NCBI RefSeq assembly: GCF_046036945.1
Contig: NZ_JBJQOQ010000019.1
Span: 1-64,000, forward strand
Source: Brevibacillus_C sp046036945
Lineage (GTDB): Bacteria; Bacillota; Bacilli; Brevibacillales; Brevibacillaceae
DNA: 64,000 bases
Reading direction: 5' to 3'
Shown: in pieces, positions 48,058 through 57,409 of the stretch
Numbering within the stretch: position 1 is the stretch's first letter
How the letters are laid out: every line of letters begins with the position of its first letter
Translations under genes and position numbers: made by a program
Notes under the pieces: model-generated
Seen by the model: the letters and a program-made list of their open reading frames with translations, nothing else
Database searches by the model: none
What the model was told of the DNA's origin: nothing

Positions 48058-49083
48058 GTGGATACATCGTGGAAGGAACAGATCAAAGCGTATCTGGCGG
48101 CGGTTAATCAGGCATATGTAAACGGGAAGGATGAGTTGGTGGCTCCCTTTTTCCCAGCAGGCGCCGCATGTCAAAGCGAGCGGGAGCGTCTGCAGCGGGC
48201 AAAGGAACAAAATCGGGCGCGCGGGGTCCACGCATTGGCGGCCAAAACGCATGCCGTGCCGCTTCAAATCATGCAAATTGGCGGAAACCGAGTAGAGGCA
48301 CTGCTCAGGGTTCACCACCAGCTTCATTACATGCAGCAAGACAGGGTCTTTTTACAGGAGCTGTCGCATGTTCAGCTGGTGAAGCTGATGCGGGACGGAG
48401 AACATTGGGCTTTTCTCGATACGTGGGGCGAGTATTTTCCCGAAGAACAAGCCGAAGACCATTATGAAGATGAACCAGAAGGCGGTCAGGAAGACATGGG
48501 AACGGGAGCGCATGAAGGGGAAGCAGAGGGTGCAGAACCGGACAGCGACGCCGCTTCCGGACCGGTTGAGGTGGCTTATGCGGCAGAGGGGTACGATCGC
48601 GAGCAGGCGGTTGCTTATGCCGAGACCTACTGGGATTCATATAATCCGGCCTTTAAGGTGTTTGTCGATGACGATTGCACTAACTTTATCTCACAATGCC
48701 TGTATGCGGGCGGGATTCCGATGGTGTACGGAGGCCGCAGCCAGGGCTGGTGGTATCGCGGCGGGTCCAGTCCGGACTGGAGCTACAGTTGGACGGTTGC
48801 CCACAGCCTTTACTGGCAGTTAAAATCCGGCAAAGCTCCCTTTTACGCGAAGGTATTGTCCGACCCTGCAGAGCTGGAGTTGGGAGACGTGATCAGCTAC
48901 GACTTTGAAGGGGATGGGCGCTGGGATCACAGCGCAATCGTTACGGGAAAAGACAGTCTGGGTCAGCCGCTGGTCAACGCACACACGAACAGCAGCCGCA
49001 TGCGGTACTGGGAATACCGCGATTCTCCGGACTACACCAGCAATATTCGCTACAGCTTTTTTCACATATACGGGCAGGCTTGA
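48058..49083 (+). CDS. Amidase-domain (Amidase_6, YhbB-like) protein
   Basis: 341 residues from GTG 48058; the frame is open up to 47998, and the start is not settled by a clear ribosome binding site. The N-terminal helical domain (about 1-130) is followed by an acidic linker and a C-terminal domain with DDDCTNFISQCLYAGGIPM (catalytic Cys) and GRWDHSAIVTGKD (catalytic His), typical of the putative amidase domain found in spore- or wall-associated Bacillales proteins. No signal peptide is seen with this start. Possibly a peptidoglycan or peptide amidase. Confidence 0.78.
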   Translation: MDTSWKEQIKAYLAAVNQAYVNGKDELVAPFFPAGAACQSERERLQRAKEQNRARGVHALAAKTHAVPLQIMQIGGNRVEALLRVHHQLHYMQQDRVFLQELSHVQLVKLMRDGEHWAFLDTWGEYFPEEQAEDHYEDEPEGGQEDMGTGAHEGEAEGAEPDSDAASGPVEVAYAAEGYDREQAVAYAETYWDSYNPAFKVFVDDDCTNFISQCLYAGGIPMVYGGRSQGWWYRGGSSPDWSYSWTVAHSLYWQLKSGKAPFYAKVLSDPAELELGDVISYDFEGDGRWDHSAIVTGKDSLGQPLVNAHTNSSRMRYWEYRDSPDYTSNIRYSFFHIYGQA

Positions 49084-49119
49084 GAAGTCTGCCGTCCTGA
49101 TAACTGGTGCCTGTCAAAA

Positions 49120-49154
49120 AGCCTCCGTTCAGCGGGTAACGGAAGCTTTTTTTA
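49120..49154 (+). terminator. Rho-independent terminator
   Basis: GC-c-TCCGTT pairs with AACGGA-a-GC around CAGCGGGT, followed by seven T residues. Confidence 0.8.
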
Positions 49155-49243
49155 TGGAGACAAACCCGCCGGAAGGAAGGTTCGCAATCCGGTCTGACAG
49201 TTTGTATAATAGAGGGTGAGTATGGACGAGGTGAAAAACAAAC

Positions 49244-49714
49244 ATGGCTTTGCATATTGTACTGCACGAACCGTTAATTCCTGCGAATACGGGCAATATT
49301 GCCAGGACCTGTGCTGCCACCGGCACTCATCTGCATCTGATCCACCCGCTCGGTTTTTCTACCGATGATCGATATCTGAAACGGGCCGGTCTCGACTACT
49401 GGCATGCGGTTACGATTCATTATCATGACAGTTTTGCCCATTTTGAACAAGAGCACGGCGGGCATGCCGACAGATTCTTTTTCGTCGAAACCTTTGGCGA
49501 CAAGCATTATTCCGATATCTCTTTTCGCGACGGCGACTACATCATCCTGGGGAAGGAGACGGCGGGACTGCCGGAAGAGATCATCCAGCGGTACCCGGGG
49601 CAAACCGTCCGCATTCCCATGGGAGGAGCGACTCGCTCGATCAATTTGTCCAACTGCGCCGCCATCGTCGTCTATGAGGCACTTAGACAAATCGGGTTTC
49701 CCGGCCTTGACTGA
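49244..49714 (+). CDS. trmL: tRNA (cytidine/uridine-34-2'-O)-methyltransferase
   Basis: 156 residues. SPOUT fold motifs PANTGNIARTCAATGTHLHL, YIILGKETAGLPEEI and RIPMGGATRSINLSNCAAIV (knot region) match TrmL. GGACGAGGTG lies upstream of the ATG. It methylates the wobble base of tRNA-Leu; a tRNA-Leu(CAA) target is encoded in this window. Confidence 0.93.
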   Translation: MALHIVLHEPLIPANTGNIARTCAATGTHLHLIHPLGFSTDDRYLKRAGLDYWHAVTIHYHDSFAHFEQEHGGHADRFFFVETFGDKHYSDISFRDGDYIILGKETAGLPEEIIQRYPGQTVRIPMGGATRSINLSNCAAIVVYEALRQIGFPGLD

Positions 49715-49756
49715 TCTGCAGGGGAGCATACCACAACAAAAGGAGCAATCTGCACA

Positions 49757-50482
49757 ATGAAAAAAGCGACTACGATCTTGTTTGATCTGGACGGTACTCT
49801 GCTGGAGATGTGGACGGAGCCGTTTGTCAAAGGCTATCTGAAGGAACTGGGCGCCTATGTGGGGGACCGCTTTGACACTGAGACATTGCTGCGGCTGATC
49901 TGGGATGCGACTCATGCCGTGATCGCCAATGAGAATCCCGATGTGACCAATGAAGAGGTTTTCATGGAACGTTTTGTCAGCAAAAGCGGAGTGAAAAAAG
50001 AGGAAATGTGGCCTGTCTTTGACGCGTTCTATCGAGAGGTATTTCCCACCCTTTCCCATCTGGCCTTCCCATCGCCCCTGGCCAAGAAAATCGTTGAGGC
50101 GGCCAAGGAGCAAGGCTTTCGCGTCGTCGTAGCCACCAACCCGATCTTTCCGCGCGAGGCGATTCACAGCCGATTGGCCTGGATCGACTTGTCTCCCGGC
50201 GATTTTGAGCTGGTAACGGTGTACGAAGAGTCCCACTTTACCAAGCCGAACCTTAACTATTTCCGAGAAATTTGTCAAAAAATGGGTGTATCGCCAGACG
50301 AATGCGTCATGGTCGGCAATCACATGCAGGAGGATATGGTTGCAGGCCAACTGGGAATGAAGACGTTTCTCGTCAATAATTATCAGGAAGACCGCGGGGA
50401 GCCTGTGTACCCTGTTGACCAGCAAGGCTCACTGGAAGAACTGTATCAGGCGATATCCCGGCGAACGGGTGTATTTGCGTAA
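49757..50482 (+). CDS. HAD-superfamily hydrolase
   Basis: 241 residues, AAAAGGAGC before the ATG. Motif I FDLDGTLLE, motif II in VVATNPIF, motif III lysine in FTKPNLNYF and a motif IV of the form MVGNHMQEDMVAG, with Asn in place of the first usual Asp. Phosphatase or related activity; substrate unknown. It follows trmL closely and ends before a strong terminator. Confidence 0.88.
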   Translation: MKKATTILFDLDGTLLEMWTEPFVKGYLKELGAYVGDRFDTETLLRLIWDATHAVIANENPDVTNEEVFMERFVSKSGVKKEEMWPVFDAFYREVFPTLSHLAFPSPLAKKIVEAAKEQGFRVVVATNPIFPREAIHSRLAWIDLSPGDFELVTVYEESHFTKPNLNYFREICQKMGVSPDECVMVGNHMQEDMVAGQLGMKTFLVNNYQEDRGEPVYPVDQQGSLEELYQAISRRTGVFA

Positions 50483-50486
50483 AAAA

Positions 50487-50531
50487 AAGCTTCCTCTAAA
50501 GAGATGCGGTCTCTCTAGAGGAAGCTTTTTT
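50487..50531 (+). terminator. Rho-independent terminator (probably bidirectional)
   Basis: AAGCTTCCTCTA pairs with TAGAGGAAGCTT, with A and T runs on both sides. It serves the HAD gene and, on the other strand, the small gene 50546-50638. Confidence 0.88.
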
Positions 50532-50545
50532 GGTTTGGACTTTTG

Positions 50546-50638
50546 TTACAGATTGAACGTCTTGTCCTCATTGTAACCAGCCGTAAGAATGGCGATGAGG
50601 AACAGAGCGAACACAAAGGCAACGATAAAGGTACCCAT
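50546..50638 (-). CDS. 30-residue membrane protein, unrecognised
   Basis: On the minus strand ATG 50638 is preceded by GAAAGGAGT at ideal spacing. The peptide starts MGTFIVAFVFALFLIAILTA and ends in the polar GYNEDKTFNL: one transmembrane helix with a short charged tail. It faces the bidirectional terminator. Its shape recalls the tiny hydrophobic sporulation proteins of Bacillales (YjcZ/SscA-like), and the neighbours prkA and yhbH are sporulation genes, but no family can be claimed. Positions 50639-50880 hold no other gene. Confidence 0.65.
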   Translation of the reverse strand: MGTFIVAFVFALFLIAILTAGYNEDKTFNL

Positions 50639-50897
50639 ACCGATACTCCTTTCAATCCCTTCTTCCCTCACATTATACCGTAGCTTTTCCCGAATGCAAA
50701 CCGCCTACTCGCGGGGACTATGACACTTTTGTTGCCAGTGCTCTTTTTGCGTTGATGAGTTACATCTTCTGTGGAATTGCATAAATATAGGGAAAGGCTC
50801 ACTCATCCAGTTTTAAGAATGCAGGGTTCAGGCGGGACATATACATGAAGTACATCAAAGGAAGAGAGATGGGCGGATCTAGGGAGGAGTGAATAAC

Positions 50898-52796
50898 ATG
50901 GATATCTTAAGACGCATCGCCGAACACCGGGCCCGTGAAGAAAGGTTGACGTGGAGAGGGACGTTCGCCGAATACCTAGAATTGGTTCGCAAAAATCCGT
51001 TGATTGCACAAACAGCTCATTCCCGTGTTTATAATATGATAAAAAGTGCCGGCGTAGAAGAAAATGAGGATGGAACGCGTTCTTACAAGTTTTTTGGCCG
51101 GGAAATCTTCGGCTTGGACCGTGCCATCGAACGGTTGGTTGAGGAGTATTTTCATTCTGCGGCCAGGAGGCTGGACGTTCGAAAACGGATCTTGCTCTTA
51201 ATGGGACCGGTCAGCGGCGGGAAGTCGACGATTGTGACAATGCTGAAACGAGGCTTGGAGGATTTTAGCCGTACCGATGAAGGAGCAGTCTACGCTCTGG
51301 ACGGATGTCCGATGCAAGAAGAACCGCTCCATCTCATTCCCCGCGAATTGCGCCCTGAGATTGAGGCTGAACTGGGTATCAAAATTGAGGGTGAGCTGAC
51401 CCCGTATAACCGCATGAGACTGGAGACAGAATTTAACGGACGGATTGAAGATTTTCCGGTGCGCCGCGTCCTGTTTTCGGAGGCCGAACGCGTCGGGATT
51501 GGCACATTTAGTCCGTCAGATCCGAAATCGCAGGATATTGCCGACCTGACAGGAAGCATTGATTTTTCGACGATTACGAAGTACGGTTCTGAATCTGACC
51601 CGCGGGCCTATCGTTTTGATGGCGAGTTAAACAAGGCAAACCGTGGGTTAATGGAATTTCAAGAGATGTTAAAATGCGATGAGAAGTTCTTGTGGCATCT
51701 GTTGTCGCTTACGCAGGAAGGGAATTTTAAAGCGGGGCGATTCGCGCTTATCTCGGCGGATGAACTCATTATTGCTCATACGAACGAAGCGGAGTATAAA
51801 TCGTTTATTGCCAATAAGAAAAATGAGGCTCTACAGTCGCGGATTATCGTCATGCCGGTGCCGTACAATCTGCGGGTCTCCGATGAGGAGAAAATTTATC
51901 ACAAGCTGATAAAACAGTCAGACTTGAGCCATGTGCATATCGCTCCCCACGCGCTTCGGGCCGCCGCTATCTTCTCCATCCTGACGCGTTTGAAGGAGAC
52001 GAAGAAGCAAGGGGTCGATCTGCTGAAGAAGATGCGCTTGTACGACGGGGAGACGCTAGAGGGCTTCAAGGGTTCCGACCTGGAAGAGCTGCGCAACGAG
52101 CACGTCGACGAGGGCATGTCGGGAATCGACCCGCGTTACGTCATCAACCGGATTTCCAGCGCTTTGATACGCCGCGATACCGAGTGCATCAACGCGCTTG
52201 ACATCCTTCGGGCATTGAAGGAAGGGCTTGACCAGCATCCGTCCATCACGAAGGAACAGCGGGAGCGGTACCTCAACTTCATCTCGGCGGCACGCAAAGA
52301 GTTTGACGAGCTGGCGAAGAAAGAAGTGCAAAAAGCGTTTGTCTACAGCTATGAGGAATCCGCCAAGACGATGATGGACAATTACCTGGATAACGTCGAA
52401 GCGTTTTGCAATATGAACAAAATGCGCGATCCGGTAACCGGGGAGGAAATGGATCCCGATGAGCGTCTGATGCGTTCCATCGAGGAACAAATCGGCATTT
52501 CGGAAAACGCCAAGCGGGCGTTTCGCGAGGAAATTCTCATTCGGATTTCCGCCTATGCCCGGAAAGGCAAGCGTTTTGACTACAGTACCCACGATCGCTT
52601 GCGCGAGGCGATCGAGAAAAAATTGTTTGCCGATCTGAAGGATGTCGTAAAAATCACGACCTCAACCAAGACACCTGACGAAAACCAGTTAAAGAAAATC
52701 AACGAGGTTACCAAGCGGTTGATCGAGGAACACAGCTACTGCCCCACCTGTGCAAATGAGCTTCTCCGCTACGTAGGAAGTTTGTTAAACAGATAA
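50898..52796 (+). CDS. prkA: PrkA-family serine kinase / AAA+ protein
   Basis: 632 residues from ATG 50898 (GGGAGGAG upstream). The PrkA AAA+ domain has Walker A GPVSGGKST at about residue 102, and the C-terminal kinase-like region (FVYSYEESAKTMMDNYLDNV to LLRYVGSLL) is complete. In B. subtilis PrkA is expressed in the mother cell and affects sporulation; later work describes protease-like or kinase activity. It forms an operon with yhbH. The third usual member, spoVR, is absent. Confidence 0.95.
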   Translation: MDILRRIAEHRAREERLTWRGTFAEYLELVRKNPLIAQTAHSRVYNMIKSAGVEENEDGTRSYKFFGREIFGLDRAIERLVEEYFHSAARRLDVRKRILLLMGPVSGGKSTIVTMLKRGLEDFSRTDEGAVYALDGCPMQEEPLHLIPRELRPEIEAELGIKIEGELTPYNRMRLETEFNGRIEDFPVRRVLFSEAERVGIGTFSPSDPKSQDIADLTGSIDFSTITKYGSESDPRAYRFDGELNKANRGLMEFQEMLKCDEKFLWHLLSLTQEGNFKAGRFALISADELIIAHTNEAEYKSFIANKKNEALQSRIIVMPVPYNLRVSDEEKIYHKLIKQSDLSHVHIAPHALRAAAIFSILTRLKETKKQGVDLLKKMRLYDGETLEGFKGSDLEELRNEHVDEGMSGIDPRYVINRISSALIRRDTECINALDILRALKEGLDQHPSITKEQRERYLNFISAARKEFDELAKKEVQKAFVYSYEESAKTMMDNYLDNVEAFCNMNKMRDPVTGEEMDPDERLMRSIEEQIGISENAKRAFREEILIRISAYARKGKRFDYSTHDRLREAIEKKLFADLKDVVKITTSTKTPDENQLKKINEVTKRLIEEHSYCPTCANELLRYVGSLLNR

Positions 52797-52815
52797 AGGA
52801 GGGGGCTTGAGACGC

Positions 52816-53973
52816 ATGGGCGATGGTACTTTCATCGTTTCAGAGGAAGATTGGTCGCTTCACCGCAAAGGTCATCAAGATCAAACCCGCCACCAGGAAA
52901 AGGTAAAAGAAGCGATCAAGAAAAATTTGCCGGATCTCGTCAGCGAAGAGAGCATTATCATGTCAAATGGGCGGGAAGTAGTGAAAATCCCGATTCGCTC
53001 ATTGGATGAATACCGGTTTCGCTATAATTTTCAAAAAGGGCAGCACGGCGGGCAGGGCAAGGGCAACACGAAGGTAGGGGACGTCATCGCGAAGGATGGC
53101 GACCCCGCCCAGGCCCCCGGCAAAGGCTCCGGTGCCGGAGATCAGCCAGGCGCGGATTACTACGAGGCGGAGATCACCGTCGAAGAGCTGGAAGAGATCC
53201 TTTTCTCCGAACTGGAGCTGCCCAATCTGCAGCAAAAGGACAATGACCAAATCATCGTCGAAGAAACGCGGTTTAACGATGTGCGAAAAAAAGGCCTGAT
53301 GAGCAATATCGATAAAAAGCGCACATTGATAGCCGCGATTCGGCGCAACGGCCTGGCTGGCTATGACGACCTGCAGCTTGGCATCTCCGATGAAGACTTG
53401 CGGTTTAAAACCTGGGAAGAAATCGTCAAACCGCACTCCAATGCGGTGATTATCGCGATGATGGACACGTCAGGTTCGATGGGAATTTTCGAGAAGTACA
53501 TTGCCCGCAGCTTCTTCTTCTGGATGCTCCGCTTTTTGCGCACGAAGTACGAAAAAGTGGAAATTGTCTTTATCGCCCATCACACGGAAGCCAAGGAAGT
53601 AACGGAAGATGCCTTTTTCTCCAAAGGGGAGAGCGGGGGGACGATCTGTTCTTCCGCTTATCGGAAGGCGCTGGAGATTATCGATGCGCGCTACCCCACC
53701 TCGCAGTACAACATCTACCCGTTCCACTTCTCCGACGGCGACAACCTCACCTCCGACAATGAGCGCTGCGTCAAGCTGGTCAAGGAACTGATGGATCGCT
53801 GCAATCTGTTCGGATACGGCGAAGTCAATCAGTACAATCGCCACAGCACGCTGATGTCGGCGTACCGTCACATCAAAGAGCCGAAGTTCATGCACTGTGT
53901 GATTCGCGAGAAGGGCGAGGTGTACAAGGCGCTGCGGACGTTTTTCGGCAAGAGGGAAGAGGCATTGACGTGA
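52816..53973 (+). CDS. yhbH: YhbH-family (DUF444) sporulation-associated protein
   Basis: 385 residues from ATG 52816, ten bases after AAAGGAGGGGG; TTG 52807 is too close to that site. Arg/Gln-rich N-terminus, a Gly-rich linker (GQHGGQGKGNTKVGD), and a VWA-like domain with MDTSGSMGIFEKY and FHFSDGDN. The family is always found with PrkA and often SpoVR and is linked to sporulation or stress. A terminator follows. Confidence 0.94.
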   Translation: MGDGTFIVSEEDWSLHRKGHQDQTRHQEKVKEAIKKNLPDLVSEESIIMSNGREVVKIPIRSLDEYRFRYNFQKGQHGGQGKGNTKVGDVIAKDGDPAQAPGKGSGAGDQPGADYYEAEITVEELEEILFSELELPNLQQKDNDQIIVEETRFNDVRKKGLMSNIDKKRTLIAAIRRNGLAGYDDLQLGISDEDLRFKTWEEIVKPHSNAVIIAMMDTSGSMGIFEKYIARSFFFWMLRFLRTKYEKVEIVFIAHHTEAKEVTEDAFFSKGESGGTICSSAYRKALEIIDARYPTSQYNIYPFHFSDGDNLTSDNERCVKLVKELMDRCNLFGYGEVNQYNRHSTLMSAYRHIKEPKFMHCVIREKGEVYKALRTFFGKREEALT

Positions 53974-53985
53974 GGGGAAAAAGGG

Positions 53986-54027
53986 GAAAGATCGTCGCCG
54001 ACTGCGTTCGCGCGACGATCTTTTATT
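53986..54027 (+). terminator. Rho-independent terminator
   Basis: AAAGATCGTCG pairs with CGACGATCTTT around a 14-base loop, followed by TATTTCATTTT. It separates the prkA operon from the convergent kinase gene. Confidence 0.85.
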
Positions 54028-54159
54028 TCATTTTGGCAAGCGTCTCTTGGCGATCAGCGTCATGGATCGCAACAACCTCTCGAATCACATCTAAAAATCT
54101 TTGGGTAACGGCAGTGGTGTACCGATTTTTTACCGTGATCAAGGTTTCAGGCCATTATC

Positions 54160-57100
54160 CTAGTTTGGAACGAAAAAGCGCACTGTCGTTCCTTTGGCTG
54201 GCTCACTGTCGATTTCCAGGCCTTTTCCATACGCCTGTCGCAGGCGACGATCTGTATTGGCAATGCCAATTCCCGATGTTTGATGCTGCCGGGCGTCGAG
54301 AAGACCCTTCCGTTTTTCCTCGCTCATTCCCACCCCATCGTCCATGACGGAGATTTCCGTATATTCTCCCTTGTCTGCGATGCGAATCTGGACCTTTCCT
54401 CCCTTAAGCCGGTTTAATATCCCGTGACGGACGGCATTTTCTACGAGCGGTTGTATCGTAAGCGGGGGAATCAGCAGGTCCAGGCTTTCATCGACATCCC
54501 AGCGAATGTCCAGCCTGTCTTCGAACCGTTCCTTTTCAATATAAAGGTAAGAGCGGACGAGATCCAGCTCATGCGCGAGCGGGACAAAGCGTTCCGAATT
54601 TTTAAAGTTGAAACTTGCCCGCAAATAGTTGCTGAAGGCCTCCAAGAGCCTGTTCATCCTGTCAGGGTCAACGGAGCTGAGGGCAGTGATCGCATTTAAC
54701 GTATTAAATAAAAAATGAGGCTGGATTTGTGCCTGGAGCCAGGAAGCTTCCAGTTGCAATCGCTCACGCACCGATTTTTTCATCTCCGTCAATGCCCGGA
54801 CCCGTGACCGCAGTTCTTGGGCATCGACCGGCTTGGTCACGTAATCGTTGGCCCCTGCCATGAACCCGGCCTGGATGTCTTCCGGCTGGCTGCGCGCAGT
54901 CAAAAGCAGAATGGGCAGCTCGGACATGGTGAAGCGCTCCCGGATCAGGCGGGATAGCTCATATCCAGACATGCCTGGCATCATGACGTCGGAAATGACC
55001 AAGTCCCAATTCCGTGTATCCAGCAGAGTAAGGGCTTCTTTGCCGCTTGCAGCCGTGACGATCTGGCAGCATTCGGGGGAAAGGAGGCTCACGAGGACAT
55101 TCAGGTTGATCGGATCGTCATCGATGGCCAAGACATTAGGACGGTCTGAGGTGAGAAGCGGCAAGGCTTCCGCTGTGCTGTTTCCTGTCCGCGCAGAGTG
55201 AGGCGGCGAGACTGCAGCGGCGATCCCCGGCAGGTCGGCGCTGGCTGCCGCAGCGATTTCCTGGTTGTCGGCCCGGGTTGTCGCCGTTTCCCGATAGCCA
55301 ACCACACGCTCCTGCTGCTGTACGCCGGCGAGCGGCAGCGTGAAACAAAATTGCGAGCCTTGGCCGGGCGTCGAACGGACCTCCAGAGATCCGTGGTGCA
55401 GTTCCACGAGCTGTTTGGTAATACTTAGACCGAGGCCGATTCCGCCGGTGAATGTCGCCTGGTCCGCATCGGCCTGCTGGTAGGGCAGAAAAATTCGCTG
55501 TTTTGTCTGTTCGTCCATTCCGATTCCTGTGTCGGTAACATATACCTTCGCCATGCCTCCTTCGACAGCTGCATGCAGGGTTATCGTTCCTTCATATGTA
55601 TACTTCACCGCGTTGTGCAGCAGGTTGAACAAGATCTGGGTGAGCCGATTTTCGTCGGCCATCACGGCCGGGAACGCGTCCGGAATGGCGTTGACAAGGC
55701 GAATATTCTTACCCCCCAACATGAAGCGCAGCATATCCGTCACGCCGGATGTGACGGCTTGCACCTGAAGTTCTCGAATGTGCAGGTGAATCCCGTTTTC
55801 CCGGAGGCGGGTCATGTCCAGCAGATCGTTAAGCAAGTAGGACATTCGCTTCCCTACGGATACGAGCAGTTCCAGGCTCTCCTTCCCCTTTTTGTCGCGG
55901 CTGTCTTTCCAACCTTCCAATACCGATTGGGCGATATTGATCATGCCGTGGAGCGGATTGCGCAGTTCATGGGATGTGTTGGCCAGGAACAGATCCTTCG
56001 CCTTGTCAGCCGCCTGCAGCCTGGAGGCCAGCTCGACGGTCTGGGCCGTCGCGCGGAAATAGCGCTTGAACCAGAAAGAGGCGAACATCAGAAAGGTGAT
56101 AATCAGATCGACGGGGTAGTAGCCCATGTCCGGCCAGACACGGCTTTTGATGAGGGCGCCGATCACATTGGCAATAATCCCTGTAAGTCCCAGGGCCAGA
56201 AAGAGAGCATCTTCGTCTTTCGCGGCCGCAGTGTGAACCGACTGAATTAGCAGGACAACGCAGACGATCAGCGTAATGTTAAAGTACACGATGGCAAACG
56301 ACAGGATCTGGTTCGCCGGCGATAACAGCACAGATACGGCTGACAGGATGCAAAGCCAGGTGATCAGGCGGTACAGGGTGTCCAGCTTTGCGACGGTTGG
56401 CAATAGCTGTTTGGCAAAATGCAGCAGGAAGGCGGCTACGGCGATATGAGACCAGAACAGCAGTTTGATGGACCACAAATAGTCAAGGGGCAGCCATTGC
56501 AAAAGCAATTTGTCGTCGTCGGCGAGCGTCATTACGATCGCGCTCAAAATGAGCAGCAGAAACGGAACCAATGCTCTCTGGCGCACGCCGATGACGTACA
56601 AGATACAGACGTAAACAACGTGCAGCGCAAGGACTATACAAACGATGATCTGCATGCTGATGGAAAACCACTTCTCTTTTTCGATCGCGTCATAGGAGCC
56701 GAACTTGATGGAGCGAATAATGCCGCCCTCGCGGTAGTGGTCGTAATTGGCCATTTGGATCGCGATCTCGATCTCGCCTTTGTCGCTGGAAAAGGCAAAG
56801 GAGAAAGGTACCGTGCGGGCTGCATACTGCTGGGCCGTGTCTGCCGGTTCGCCGGAGCTTGCGAGGAGTTGGCCGTTTATATACAGTTTCGCCGAAGATC
56901 GAACGGACGGGACGTACATGCTGTAAGTGCGCTTGGGATCGGGCGTGACCAAAATGCGCAACCGATAGGTGCCGTAACCGTACGATGACTGACCGCGGGG
57001 ATTCAATGTCGCGTTCCAGGTACCCGGAACCTGTATCATTGTGTAACTCTGTAGGGTGCTGCCCTTATCGCCGCGATTTTCCTGCAGGAACTGGCTCGGG

Positions 57101-57291
57101 AAAAACTCCCATTCCCCGTTCAGCGGCATCACATGATTGGCTTGAAAATCCCAATTTCGCAAATCCAGTACGCCATGTACGGCCTCAGAATGAGTTGGCT
57201 TCGCGATCAGGCTGTACCAAGTCGTGCGAATCAGAAACAGCGCTATGAAAAATAAGCTGAGTAATAGGATAACTTTTCTAATTGGCATCAT
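54160..57291 (-). CDS. Giant hybrid sensor kinase: extracellular domain - 7TM - HisKA/HATPase - REC - LytS-type kinase
   Basis: About 1043 residues if started at ATG 57291 or 57288; the longer frame to 57420 would overlap the divergent promoter. Order: one helix and an extracellular sugar-binding-like domain (GEWEFFPSQFL...VPGTWN, 7TMR-DISMED2-like, about 20-190); seven helices (7TMR-DISM, about 200-405); HisKA box FLANTSHELRNPLHGMI and HATPase (DTGIGMDEQTKQRIF, GGIGLGLSITKQLVE); receiver domain (LAIDDDPINLNV, phospho-Asp in DLVISDVMMPGMSG, TKPVD); then QIQPHFLFNTLNAI of a LytS-type kinase and its own HATPase (IQPLVENAVRHGI, GIGIANTDRRLRQ). Two kinase modules in one chain. It diverges from the response regulator gene 57410. 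Confidence 0.88.
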   Translation of the reverse strand: MMPIRKVILLLSLFFIALFLIRTTWYSLIAKPTHSEAVHGVLDLRNWDFQANHVMPLNGEWEFFPSQFLQENRGDKGSTLQSYTMIQVPGTWNATLNPRGQSSYGYGTYRLRILVTPDPKRTYSMYVPSVRSSAKLYINGQLLASSGEPADTAQQYAARTVPFSFAFSSDKGEIEIAIQMANYDHYREGGIIRSIKFGSYDAIEKEKWFSISMQIIVCIVLALHVVYVCILYVIGVRQRALVPFLLLILSAIVMTLADDDKLLLQWLPLDYLWSIKLLFWSHIAVAAFLLHFAKQLLPTVAKLDTLYRLITWLCILSAVSVLLSPANQILSFAIVYFNITLIVCVVLLIQSVHTAAAKDEDALFLALGLTGIIANVIGALIKSRVWPDMGYYPVDLIITFLMFASFWFKRYFRATAQTVELASRLQAADKAKDLFLANTSHELRNPLHGMINIAQSVLEGWKDSRDKKGKESLELLVSVGKRMSYLLNDLLDMTRLRENGIHLHIRELQVQAVTSGVTDMLRFMLGGKNIRLVNAIPDAFPAVMADENRLTQILFNLLHNAVKYTYEGTITLHAAVEGGMAKVYVTDTGIGMDEQTKQRIFLPYQQADADQATFTGGIGLGLSITKQLVELHHGSLEVRSTPGQGSQFCFTLPLAGVQQQERVVGYRETATTRADNQEIAAAASADLPGIAAAVSPPHSARTGNSTAEALPLLTSDRPNVLAIDDDPINLNVLVSLLSPECCQIVTAASGKEALTLLDTRNWDLVISDVMMPGMSGYELSRLIRERFTMSELPILLLTARSQPEDIQAGFMAGANDYVTKPVDAQELRSRVRALTEMKKSVRERLQLEASWLQAQIQPHFLFNTLNAITALSSVDPDRMNRLLEAFSNYLRASFNFKNSERFVPLAHELDLVRSYLYIEKERFEDRLDIRWDVDESLDLLIPPLTIQPLVENAVRHGILNRLKGGKVQIRIADKGEYTEISVMDDGVGMSEEKRKGLLDARQHQTSGIGIANTDRRLRQAYGKGLEIDSEPAKGTTVRFFVPN

Positions 57292-57378
57292 TCTTTGTTT
57301 TTTCGACAAAAGCCAAAAAGTTCCTCTCCGACATCCCACCGACATATTTCCTCTGTACGCTAGAAACGGAGTTTCGTG

Positions 57379-57384
57379 TATAAT
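57379..57384 (+). promoter_or_regulatory. -10 box of the response regulator promoter
   Basis: A perfect TATAAT 25 bases before the TTG start; the -35 region (about 57356-57361) is poor, as often for regulated promoters. Confidence 0.45.
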
Positions 57385-57409
57385 GGCGGATAGAAATGGG
57401 GGAGAGACA

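Noticed and set aside
49274..50425. A 383-codon minus-strand frame
   Set aside because: It is antisense to both trmL and the HAD gene, crosses their junction and has no recognisable domain.
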